From the NCBI RefSeq assembly GCF_014640295.1, contig NZ_BMGR01000003.1, positions 1-64,000 of the forward strand: 64,000 nucleotides of DNA. The letters run 5' to 3'. A program made the translations under genes and the position numbers. The stretch is from Paenibacillus abyssi. Its GTDB lineage: Bacteria; Bacillota; Bacilli; Paenibacillales; Paenibacillaceae. Each line of letters begins with the position of its first letter. Positions within the stretch are counted from its first letter, which is position 1. Below, in pieces: positions 44,400-52,353 of this stretch. The notes beneath the pieces were generated by a model. The model had not been told where the DNA came from and did not search any database. It saw only the letters and a list, made by a program, of their open reading frames with translations.

Positions 44400-45305
44400 A
44401 TGAAATGGAAAACAACGAACGGAATTCAAGATTCCTTGGGCGAGAAGATCTTTACCGTCTTTAATTATACCTTTTTCATCCTGTTCAGTTTAACGACGAT
44501 CTTTCCATTCATTAATCTGATCGCCAAATCACTGAGCAGTGAGAATGCGGTCATATCCGGTCGGGTTAATCTGGTGCCGATCGATATTCAGTTTGGAACC
44601 TATCAATATGTGGCCAGCAATGCGATGTTTCTAAATGCGCTGAAGGTATCGGTTATTATCACCGTTTGCGGCACACTGCTTGCGCTGCTGATGACGACGC
44701 TTGCCGCCTACCCGCTGTCGAAAGTAAGGCTGCGCGGCAGAAAGTTTTTTATCCTGATGTATATTTTCACGATGCTGTTCAGCGGTGGACTAATTCCCAC
44801 GTACTTGCTGATGCGCGGTCTCGGTCTTGTTGACCAACTGCCGGTGTTATTCCTGCCCGCACTGATCAGTGTCTATAATATGCTGATTATCAAAAGCTAC
44901 TTCGAAAATCTGCCGGACAGCCTGGAGGAATCGGCCAAATTGGACGGTGCGAGCAACCTGACAATTCTATGGCGGATTACATTGCCGCTGTCACTGCCGG
45001 TGCTGGCTACGATCGGATTATTTTACGCGGTACAGTTCTGGAACGACTATTTTGCATCCTTGATCTATATCAACACTCCAGAGAACAAACCGCTGCAACT
45101 GTATTTGAAGGAGCTCTTCGTCACCTCAAGTGACGCTTTTCTAAGGATGGGCGGCAATATTAACGTGGATGCGGCAATGAACGCTTCACCGCAGTCGATA
45201 CAAGCGGCTTCGATCATTTTGGCTACACTGCCGATTTTACTGGTTTATCCGTTCTTGCAGAAGTATTTCGTCAAAGGCGTGCTGATCGGTTCGGTCAAAG
45301 GGTAA
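44400..45305 (+). CDS. Oligosaccharide ABC permease, LplC/YtcP type
   Basis: A 301-residue permease partner with the YtcP-type LLMRGLGLVDQLPVLFLPALISVYNMLIIKSYFENLP block and the EAA loop EESAKLDGASNLTILWRITLP. GGAGGGCC precedes the ATG, 12 bp after the LplB-type gene. The C-terminus KYFVKGVLIGSVKG is the family ending. Confidence 0.93.
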   Translation: MKWKTTNGIQDSLGEKIFTVFNYTFFILFSLTTIFPFINLIAKSLSSENAVISGRVNLVPIDIQFGTYQYVASNAMFLNALKVSVIITVCGTLLALLMTTLAAYPLSKVRLRGRKFFILMYIFTMLFSGGLIPTYLLMRGLGLVDQLPVLFLPALISVYNMLIIKSYFENLPDSLEESAKLDGASNLTILWRITLPLSLPVLATIGLFYAVQFWNDYFASLIYINTPENKPLQLYLKELFVTSSDAFLRMGGNINVDAAMNASPQSIQAASIILATLPILLVYPFLQKYFVKGVLIGSVKG

Positions 45306-45425
45306 GGCAGGAACAATGGAACAGATTACTCTAACTGGAGGTGAGCTCATCAGCAAGCAGACAATGAACGGCATCAAGGGGCAGACAAACGTTTTGTCAA
45401 ACAAACGAAATGGAGGTCGACAGAA

Positions 45426-46970
45426 ATGAGAAAGAGCTTATTGATCGTTTTATCCGTTATTATGATTGCCGTAATCGTCACCGCATGCAGCGGAGGCGGA
45501 AACAACACCCCTCAAAACACGAATACAGGCGGGGCTGAGCCAACAGAAACAAATACAAATGCGAATGTAAATCAACCCGAGGATGACGGGGAAAAGCCTG
45601 TGCTTCGCCAGCTTATGCAGTATAACCGTTTTGACCCCAATGATTATTATGTGGGGACTTTCTTGAAAGAAGCAACCGGTTATGAAGTGAAATATGACCA
45701 ACTGCCGGTTGAGAACTTTGATGAAAAGCTTAACTTGCTGATGGCGAATCAAGAGCCATATGATTTCATGAAATTGAATCCGATTCAATTCGCCCATCTG
45801 GCATCCTCCGGCGCGCTCGAGCCCTTGGATGAGTTGGTTGAAACGTATGGTACGAACATGAAACAAGTGATCAGTGAATCGTCATGGAACGGTGCGAAGG
45901 TGAATGGTCAAATTATGGCGATCCCTGAATCAAGCGCCAGCGGTCTAACCTTAGGTTATGCCCTGCTCTACAGACAGGACTGGCTGGAAGAGCTGAACTT
46001 GCAAGCCCCTACAAATCTTGATGAGCTGTACAATGTGCTGAAAGAAGTGAAAGACAAGAAAAATGTCATTCCGATGACAGGCGGCAAGGATCCTTTCCAA
46101 GGTGAAATCGGTTCGGCACTGGGATGGGATTACGGATTAGATACGCAGTTTAAGGAACAAGACGGCAAGATTATCCATATGGTTGAAGATCCGACAACGA
46201 AAGACTATTTAGCTTATATGAATAAGCTGTATACGGAAGGCTTGCTTGACGCGGAATGGGCGATTAACCAATCCAATACGTTGATCGAAAAATTTACAGG
46301 CGGCAAGGCGTTTATGTACCGTGAGGGCTGGTGGAATGCAGCGAATATTAACAATGCAATGGCGACCAATTTCCCTGATGCCAAAATCGGCATCCTGCCT
46401 TACCTGAAGGATAGCGAAGGCAATGCTTCCGCACGTGCATCAGGCGGCATTACCTTTTACATTGCGATTCCAAAATGGGCCCCAAATAAAGAAGAGGCGA
46501 TGAAATATCTTGATCTGAAGCTGGATGAAGAAATTTTCAAGGAAGCAACGATCGGTAAAGAAGGCGTGCACCATGAAGTGCAGGACGGAAAATACTTCCC
46601 GATCCTTCCGATCTTTGATGACCAATATAACTTCGGCAGCGACTATCTGACGGGCAACGACGAAGAGAAATACCCGGTTTATTGGCAGGCGCGCGTCCGT
46701 AAAAATGAATTCGTTCAAAATTATTTTGAGACATTCCAGGAGAATGGTAAAGATATCATGTACTATGATGCATTAACCTTTGCGCCTCCGATCGAGAATA
46801 TTTCCAAGCACAAGCAAAAACTCCATAAATATGTGGAGGATGAGTTTATCAAGTTTATCACAGGAGCAGAGTCGCTCGATAACTACGACAGATTCGTGGA
46901 GCAGTGGAGAGCAGACGGCGGCGACGAGATGATCCAAGCCGCTAACGATTGGTTTGCAACAGTTCAATAA
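45426..46970 (+). CDS. Oligosaccharide-binding lipoprotein (LplA/LipO type)
   Basis: A 514-residue binding protein. Lipoprotein signal ending VTAC (Cys21), Asn/Thr-rich linker, then the family 1 fold. YRQDWLEELNLQAPTNLDELYNVLKEVKDK matches the same place in the sensor protein at 38061, so the two likely see related sugars. GGAGGTCGAC lies before the ATG. A 37-codon open frame (45316-45429) ends on its start codon as ATGA; this may only be chance. Confidence 0.93.
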   Translation: MRKSLLIVLSVIMIAVIVTACSGGGNNTPQNTNTGGAEPTETNTNANVNQPEDDGEKPVLRQLMQYNRFDPNDYYVGTFLKEATGYEVKYDQLPVENFDEKLNLLMANQEPYDFMKLNPIQFAHLASSGALEPLDELVETYGTNMKQVISESSWNGAKVNGQIMAIPESSASGLTLGYALLYRQDWLEELNLQAPTNLDELYNVLKEVKDKKNVIPMTGGKDPFQGEIGSALGWDYGLDTQFKEQDGKIIHMVEDPTTKDYLAYMNKLYTEGLLDAEWAINQSNTLIEKFTGGKAFMYREGWWNAANINNAMATNFPDAKIGILPYLKDSEGNASARASGGITFYIAIPKWAPNKEEAMKYLDLKLDEEIFKEATIGKEGVHHEVQDGKYFPILPIFDDQYNFGSDYLTGNDEEKYPVYWQARVRKNEFVQNYFETFQENGKDIMYYDALTFAPPIENISKHKQKLHKYVEDEFIKFITGAESLDNYDRFVEQWRADGGDEMIQAANDWFATVQ

Positions 46971-46980
46971 CGTGTAAAAG

Positions 46981-47030
46981 AAGGGATTGCTCCGGGGTGT
47001 TTTCACCTTGTGACAGTCCCTTTACTCTTT
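46981..47030 (+). terminator. Terminator of the sugar ABC operon
   Basis: AAGGGATTG/CAGTCCCTT outer stem with inner GGTG-TTTT-CACC, followed by TTTACTCTTTTG. Confidence 0.7.
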
Positions 47031-47127
47031 TGATTATGGATTTGTGATTCGCCGGCCTTCACCGCTGTATTTATCTATTCAAGGTTTGGTATTATGAGGG
47101 AGTATGATCGATAAGGGAGGAATCAGA

Positions 47128-48111
47128 ATGAAAGCTTTAGTATTGAAAGCCCCTGGCAAGCCGGATACGCTGACGATATCGGAATTGCCGATGCCTCAGC
47201 CAGGAGCGGGGGAAATACGAGTACGGGTTCGCGCTGCAAGCTTGAATCCTATTGATTATAAGGTTTCACTAAACGGGCATCCCGATTGGGACTATCCATT
47301 CGTACTTGGCGTAGATGTGGCGGGGATCGTGGATGCTGTTGGAGAAGGCGTGACACAATGGTCAGCAGGAGATCGGGTCGTTTATCACGGCAGCTTCGTT
47401 AAACCGGGAGGCTTTGCGGAATATACGGTCACGAAGGCGAATTCCGCCGCCTCGATTCCTGAAGGCTTATCCTTTGTGGAAGCCGCGGCGTTTCCATGTG
47501 CGGGATTGACGGCTTATCAAGTGCTGCAGAGAAAAATGAACATAAAGCCCGGACAATCCGTTCTTGTGCATGCCGGAGCCGGCGGTGTGGGCGGTTATGC
47601 GATTCAATTGGCAAAGGCCTTCGGCGCTTCGACTATTATTACAACGGCTTCCCCAGCTAACTTTGATTATGTGAAGAGCTTAGGAGCGGACACCGTTATT
47701 GATTATAATCGTGAAAATGTACATGAAAGGGTTATGGAAGCGACAAACGGCCTCGGCGTAGATTGCATCCTGAATTCGATCAACCGCGCGACGGCACAGG
47801 CGGATCTGTCCATGTTGTCGTTCGGAGGGCAGCTGGCTTGTATTGCAGGCGCACCGGAAACGGTAGCCGACTTCCAGCCTTCCCACAAAACATTCACGGT
47901 TCATAAATTGATGCTGGGCGGCGCTCATGTATCCGGAGACGATCGGGCCGAGCAGGATCTGGCAGCAATGGCGGACGAATTCATGCAGCTGATGCTTGAG
48001 AAAAAAGTGGACCCGATGGTGACGGAAGTGATCGCATTGGAGGATGTGCCGCAGGCGCTGATCCGCTTGTCCGAAAGACATGCAAGAGGTAAAATCGTAG
48101 CGGAGCTGTAA
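47128..48111 (+). CDS. Zinc-independent quinone oxidoreductase-like MDR protein
   Basis: A 327-residue medium-chain reductase. Catalytic GroES-like half with ASLNPIDYKV and GVDVAGIVDAVGEGV, nucleotide-binding half with VHAGAGGVGGYAIQLAKAFGA (NADPH motif). The zinc ligands of alcohol dehydrogenases are absent, which points to the quinone oxidoreductase/enoyl reductase branch. ATG 47128 follows GGGAGGAATC; ATG 47104 has no such site. It is monocistronic, with a strong terminator after it. Confidence 0.88.
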   Translation: MKALVLKAPGKPDTLTISELPMPQPGAGEIRVRVRAASLNPIDYKVSLNGHPDWDYPFVLGVDVAGIVDAVGEGVTQWSAGDRVVYHGSFVKPGGFAEYTVTKANSAASIPEGLSFVEAAAFPCAGLTAYQVLQRKMNIKPGQSVLVHAGAGGVGGYAIQLAKAFGASTIITTASPANFDYVKSLGADTVIDYNRENVHERVMEATNGLGVDCILNSINRATAQADLSMLSFGGQLACIAGAPETVADFQPSHKTFTVHKLMLGGAHVSGDDRAEQDLAAMADEFMQLMLEKKVDPMVTEVIALEDVPQALIRLSERHARGKIVAEL

Positions 48112-48536
48112 GTATGGCAGAGGACATTATGCGGTCTCTGCATATCGTGGCGAATATGAAATGGATGGAATAAATAGGTGCTGTCCCATAAGTCATCGCT
48201 GATGACGATGGGATAGCACCTTTCTCTTAAACGCTTTGGTTGTACCGCATTCACTGCGCAGTCAAATGTTCTTCCGATCGCTGTTGTTCCCGGATTCCCT
48301 TGAATGAACAGGCCGAGGTGGGAATCCGGGAACAGGAAGATATCCCCGCAAAAGCCTGTTCGCGAGAATCCTCTCTCTATAACTAACTGGAACTCCAAAC
48401 CATAAATCAACGTAAATGTGACGAATAATGTCCGGCTGGCCGCTTTAGCGGCGAAAATCATCGGTATCCCAAAAAGCTCAAGTCTGTTAAGGTTTCTCAG
48501 ACAGGCTTGATACTTGATCGGGGAGATCATGTGAAA
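48112..48536. other. 425-bp gene-free stretch between convergent units
   Basis: The left end holds a strong stem-loop terminator. The rest has an open frame on the minus strand (48530 to 47925), but it lacks a ribosome binding site, reads through the terminator and overlaps the oxidoreductase gene, so I do not call it a gene. Confidence 0.6.
48176..48228 (+). terminator. Strong terminator after the quinone oxidoreductase gene
   Basis: AGGTGCTGTCCCAT pairs with ATGGGATAGCACCT (one G-U) and encloses a second stem GTCATC/GATGAC; TTTCTCTT follows. Confidence 0.85.
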
Positions 48537-49598
48537 TTAAAAAACAATCTCAGTGCCTTTTTCCGCCGATTCATAGATGCCGCACAGGATCTTCATCATT
48601 TCTACGCCGTCCTGCACAGGGCTTAAAGTTTCCTTGCCGCCTTGGCACACCTCGATAAAATAATTAAGCTCATCCTGGAAGCCTTGAACGAAATCAAAGG
48701 ACAGGTTGTTAATCTGCGGGGTAACATTCAAGATCGTATCGTATTTCTCCGTAATGATCGAAAGCGCCGGTTCGAGCTCAGCGCCGCCTTTATCCCCAAA
48801 GATTTTGACGGTCAGCTCATCTTCCTTGGCATGCAGCGTGAAGCTAACATCAACGAGGAGGGAGGCGCCATTTTCAAAACGGATCATCGCATTGGCCAGA
48901 TCTTCGACATCGTTATGGTTCGCGTCGTAGTCCGCCGCTTTGTAATAGGCCAGATTTTTGACGTTTGCACGATTCCCCAGCTTGCGGTAGGTGTTGCCTG
49001 AGACGGACTTGACCTTTGGCCTGCCCATCAAGTACCAGCACAGATCGATGACGTGTACGCCAACGTCAATAAGCGGGCCGCCGCCGGAGCGCTCCACGTC
49101 GGAGAACCAGCCGCCGGGATTGCCAAGCTTGCGGATGCAGGAAGCCTTCGTATAATAAATTTCACCTAAATCACCGTTCTCCAGAAATTGCTTGATGATG
49201 CGGGTGTTAGACGCGTAACGGCGCACGAAACCAACCTGAAGTGTTTTACCGCTGCGTTTAACGGTTTCCTCTACCTCGAGCGCCTCCTCAACCGTTTTGC
49301 AAAGAGGCTTTTCGCATAACACATGTTTACCCGCATTGAGCGAGGCAATGCTGATCGGGGCATGCGAGTTATTCCAGGTGCAGATGCTAACTGCATCGAT
49401 ATCCGGATTTTTCATCACATCATTATAATCCGTATAGACATTCGGGATATCGTATTTCTCGGCTTTGGCCCTTGCGCGGCCTTCGTTCAAGTCGCAAATG
49501 GCAACCAATTCAGCATCGGGATTATTATGGTACGATTTGAGATGCATTTCTGAGATAGAGCCTGCGCCGATCACGGCTACACGTATTTTTTTACTCAT
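48537..49598 (-). CDS. Gfo/Idh/MocA-family oxidoreductase
   Basis: A 353-residue NAD(P)-dependent dehydrogenase. Rossmann start VAVIGAGSISEMHL, the family motif HVLCEKPLCKTVEEA (Lys of EKP is catalytic) and GGGPLIDVGVHVIDLCWYL. The ATG at 49598 follows AGAGGTG; the upstream extension to 49670 runs into the neighbouring gene. Third gene of a leftward operon with an epimerase and an FAD oxidoreductase, suggesting breakdown of an inositol- or sugar-like polyol. Confidence 0.9.
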   Translation of the reverse strand: MSKKIRVAVIGAGSISEMHLKSYHNNPDAELVAICDLNEGRARAKAEKYDIPNVYTDYNDVMKNPDIDAVSICTWNNSHAPISIASLNAGKHVLCEKPLCKTVEEALEVEETVKRSGKTLQVGFVRRYASNTRIIKQFLENGDLGEIYYTKASCIRKLGNPGGWFSDVERSGGGPLIDVGVHVIDLCWYLMGRPKVKSVSGNTYRKLGNRANVKNLAYYKAADYDANHNDVEDLANAMIRFENGASLLVDVSFTLHAKEDELTVKIFGDKGGAELEPALSIITEKYDTILNVTPQINNLSFDFVQGFQDELNYFIEVCQGGKETLSPVQDGVEMMKILCGIYESAEKGTEIVF

Positions 49599-49632
49599 GA
49601 GAACGAACACCTCTTTTGTTAGGATTAATAAT

Positions 49633-51210
49633 TTATAAGGCGTGTACGGAAGGCCAATCCATCTCGACACCTTCCCGGGTCAAAAGGGATTGAAATTGCT
49701 CCAGCTGGTTACTGTCATTACGGACCGCTCTAGGAGACAAGCCGTGTTCCATGCAATAAGCCGCTAAGCTGCCGGCTGCCTCGCCAATATTCCACTCCAC
49801 CGGATGCAGCCTGTAGCAGCCGTTGGTGATGTGGGTGACGCCCAGGTTCTTGCAGGCCGGCAGCAGGTTTTCCATCCTTACCGGAATGAGGCTGCCAAGC
49901 GGAATTTGGAATGGAACGGAGGAGACGTCGATGAAATTGCGTCCTCCTGTGCTCGGATGAAGATCAATCCTATAAGACCCGATACCGACCGAGTCATGGA
50001 AGGCTTCGCCTTTGCCCTCCGGCCGCATAGCGCCGCTGACATGTTGTTCGAGTACGGTAAATTCGGCTTTAATGCGCCTGGATTCACGGATATAAGGATA
50101 CATCGCGAGCCCGTCCTCTGTTCCCACCACATCGCAGCGCAGCCGAAGTCCAGGATAGCCTTGCTTTCCGTCCGGACGCGGCGCTTCGGTCTGCAGCCAA
50201 TACAATAGCGACAGGCTGAGCTGCTTGGCTGCCTCCAGGTGACGGGAGCGCTCCTCATCGCTCACATCGATAATCGGTCCGAGCCAATAATCGTTCTGCG
50301 GCCAGTTGATCAGCGATATGTTGCTTGGAAACGTTCCTTCCAGGAAATTGGTTTTATCTATAATCTGCCGGTAATAGAACAGGGAGTACCGGTCCGTTCC
50401 AGGGAACAGCTCGTATTGAACGGGTTCAAGCGTATGAGGCTTTACGCCTGTCCAGCTCAGCTGCTTTGCCGGCCAGAAGTCGGCCTGGTAATCCCGCCAG
50501 AACGCGTACTGCTTCGGCTTATCTATTGTATGGTCTTCCCCTTCAAGGTAGTCCATCGCAAAGCAATAGGTGAAGCCCTGCATATCCATCGGATCCGGCT
50601 TGCCTGCCAGCGCATTCGGTTCGCCGGTATGCTGCTGCGATTCCGCACCGGTTACATATTCCACGCCGGCAAGCGGGAGAACATCTCCGCATTCTGTGGC
50701 ATCGAGGAAATAAGGCGCTGTCAGTACGGTCTGATTCTCTGATTCCAGACTCCGAACCGTTACCGAAAGCACTCGGTCGCCATTTGTTTCAACCGAATGA
50801 ATCTGGTGGCGGAGCAGAATCGTTAATCTGCCGCTGTGGATATAAGGAGCCAGCATTTGGTTCAGCACGGCGAGTGCGGCGCGCGGCTCGTGGCACAGCC
50901 GGCTGACGCCTCCGCTGCCGGGATTGAGCAACGGATTGGAACGCGCCTCAGGCGTCATCGGGAAGAAATCACGGTAATAGCTGCGAACTCCTTCCCGAAA
51001 CTGCCGGTAGCTGCGGGTGCTGCCGAATTTCTCAATCCACGGATGCTCGTCGGGCGGAACGGCCTGACTGGTCAATTGGCCGCCGATCCAGCCGGTTTCC
51101 TCCGTCATGATCACCTTCTTGCCGAGTTTAGCCGCGGATAGAGCAGCGGCACACCCTCCGGTGCCTCCTCCAATAATGACGACATCGGCATGGATTTCGT
51201 TAACCATCAT
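49633..51210 (-). CDS. FAD-dependent oxidoreductase (FAD_oxidored / xanthan-lyase-like family)
   Basis: A 525-residue flavoprotein with the dinucleotide-binding motif VVIIGGGTGGCAAALSAAKLGKKVIM, then ETGWIGGQLTSQAVPPDEH, characteristic of this family. AND a C-terminal NIGEAAGSLAAYC that closes the FAD site. No signal peptide. It overlaps the epimerase gene by 4 bp. The substrate is unknown; such proteins occur in carbohydrate-breakdown operons. Confidence 0.85.
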   Translation of the reverse strand: MMVNEIHADVVIIGGGTGGCAAALSAAKLGKKVIMTEETGWIGGQLTSQAVPPDEHPWIEKFGSTRSYRQFREGVRSYYRDFFPMTPEARSNPLLNPGSGGVSRLCHEPRAALAVLNQMLAPYIHSGRLTILLRHQIHSVETNGDRVLSVTVRSLESENQTVLTAPYFLDATECGDVLPLAGVEYVTGAESQQHTGEPNALAGKPDPMDMQGFTYCFAMDYLEGEDHTIDKPKQYAFWRDYQADFWPAKQLSWTGVKPHTLEPVQYELFPGTDRYSLFYYRQIIDKTNFLEGTFPSNISLINWPQNDYWLGPIIDVSDEERSRHLEAAKQLSLSLLYWLQTEAPRPDGKQGYPGLRLRCDVVGTEDGLAMYPYIRESRRIKAEFTVLEQHVSGAMRPEGKGEAFHDSVGIGSYRIDLHPSTGGRNFIDVSSVPFQIPLGSLIPVRMENLLPACKNLGVTHITNGCYRLHPVEWNIGEAAGSLAAYCMEHGLSPRAVRNDSNQLEQFQSLLTREGVEMDWPSVHAL

Positions 51211-52046
51211 GCACGTACCCCGTGTTTAAGATTGTACTGGCGGACAAATTCGTAGCTTTTGCGCACACCCTCCGCTTCACTGCCAAGACCTTCGTACTCC
51301 AGCACATAAGCGCCTTGGTAGCCGTTTTGCTGCAGCAGCTGGATCAGTGATTCAAGCTTTGTATCTCCCTGACCGGCCACGATTCCTTCGTAGGCTTTGC
51401 CGCCGAGCGATTTATATCTGCCTTCAGGATGCTCGGTAAAATCTTTGAAATGAACATGCGCGATAAAGGGAATAAGAACTTGGATGGACTGTGAAGGATG
51501 CTCGTCAACAAGCAGGAAATTGCCTGTATCAAAAGTTGAACGCAGCGCTTCCGATCCCACGGTGTCGATAATATGCTTGACTTGTTCTCCGCGACCGGCC
51601 AACTGGCCGTGATTTTCCAAGCACAGGGTAACCCTCGCTTGCTCCGCTTGCTTGGCAGCTGCGGACAAACCGTCCACAATCCAGTCCTGAGCAGTTTCCA
51701 TGGTAAGTCCGGGGGCCAGATTGCCGGAGAAGACCCGGATAATGGAAGTGCCTAATGCCTTGGCGACCGGAATGGCATCGGTTATTTCTTTCAGCGCGTC
51801 AGCGCGTTTCTCCGGATCCTCATTGACAAAATCGTTGGCCACTGCGTAACTGACGACCTTGATTCCTCTCTCGCTTGTATAGCGCAGCACCTGATCAAGC
51901 TCCTGCTCTTGATTTTTCCAAAATACATTTAACAGCTCAACCGATTGAATGCCTTCCTCTTTGCAAAATGATAAAAAATCCATGACGGTCCATTGATTTT
52001 CCCTTACTGTGCGATGCAGGCTCCACATACTTAGTGACAGCTCCAT
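51207..52046 (-). CDS. Sugar phosphate isomerase/epimerase (xylose-isomerase-like TIM barrel)
   Basis: A 279-residue AP-endonuclease-2-type TIM barrel. Metal-site residues are visible as Glu in LCLENHGQ, Asp/His in TFDTGNF and HVHFKDF, and a Glu in YVLEYEG near the end. ATG 52046 follows AAGGAGGAAACC; the earlier frame start at 52079 has none. First gene of the leftward operon. Confidence 0.88.
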   Translation of the reverse strand: MELSLSMWSLHRTVRENQWTVMDFLSFCKEEGIQSVELLNVFWKNQEQELDQVLRYTSERGIKVVSYAVANDFVNEDPEKRADALKEITDAIPVAKALGTSIIRVFSGNLAPGLTMETAQDWIVDGLSAAAKQAEQARVTLCLENHGQLAGRGEQVKHIIDTVGSEALRSTFDTGNFLLVDEHPSQSIQVLIPFIAHVHFKDFTEHPEGRYKSLGGKAYEGIVAGQGDTKLESLIQLLQQNGYQGAYVLEYEGLGSEAEGVRKSYEFVRQYNLKHGVRA

Positions 52047-52251
52047 AGGTTTCCTCCTTGTATCCTTCCCCGCCAGCATGCGGAGGCGCTTATGATTTCA
52101 GTTTGATTGTATAAAAACGTCCGGGGATTTGATATGGAGAACGATGACTTCTTCTGGTATTCTTATGGTTTTTTCCAGGCAGAAACTTTCCAGAAATTTA
52201 AAGCGTCTTTTATAATGAGAGGAAGCCGTACTAATTGTTGGAGGGATAGAG

Positions 52252-52353
52252 ATGTCGGACATGCTCGTAAAGCTGTATGAACTACCGTCGGTCTACAAAT
52301 TTCTTCATAGGGAGGAGATGGTTCGATGCGTCTCATCAAGAGAGCTGCGGTAA
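52252..52353 (+). CDS. 33-residue open frame with strong ribosome binding site, possible remnant of a GNAT gene
   Basis: It has GGAGGGA six bases before the ATG and a TATAAT at 52211-52216. The first residues, MSDMLVKLYELPSVYKFL, resemble the start of some Paenibacillus GNAT acetyltransferases, but the frame soon ends and overlaps the SLH-GH3 start by 28 bp. It may be the cut-off 5' end of a lost gene or a translated leader for the next gene. Weak evidence. Confidence 0.35.
   Translation: MSDMLVKLYELPSVYKFLHREEMVRCVSSRELR

Noticed and set aside
47925-48530. 201-codon minus-strand frame between the quinone oxidoreductase and Gfo/Idh genes
   Set aside because: No ribosome binding site, runs through a strong terminator and overlaps the end of a clear gene on the other strand; no recognisable family.
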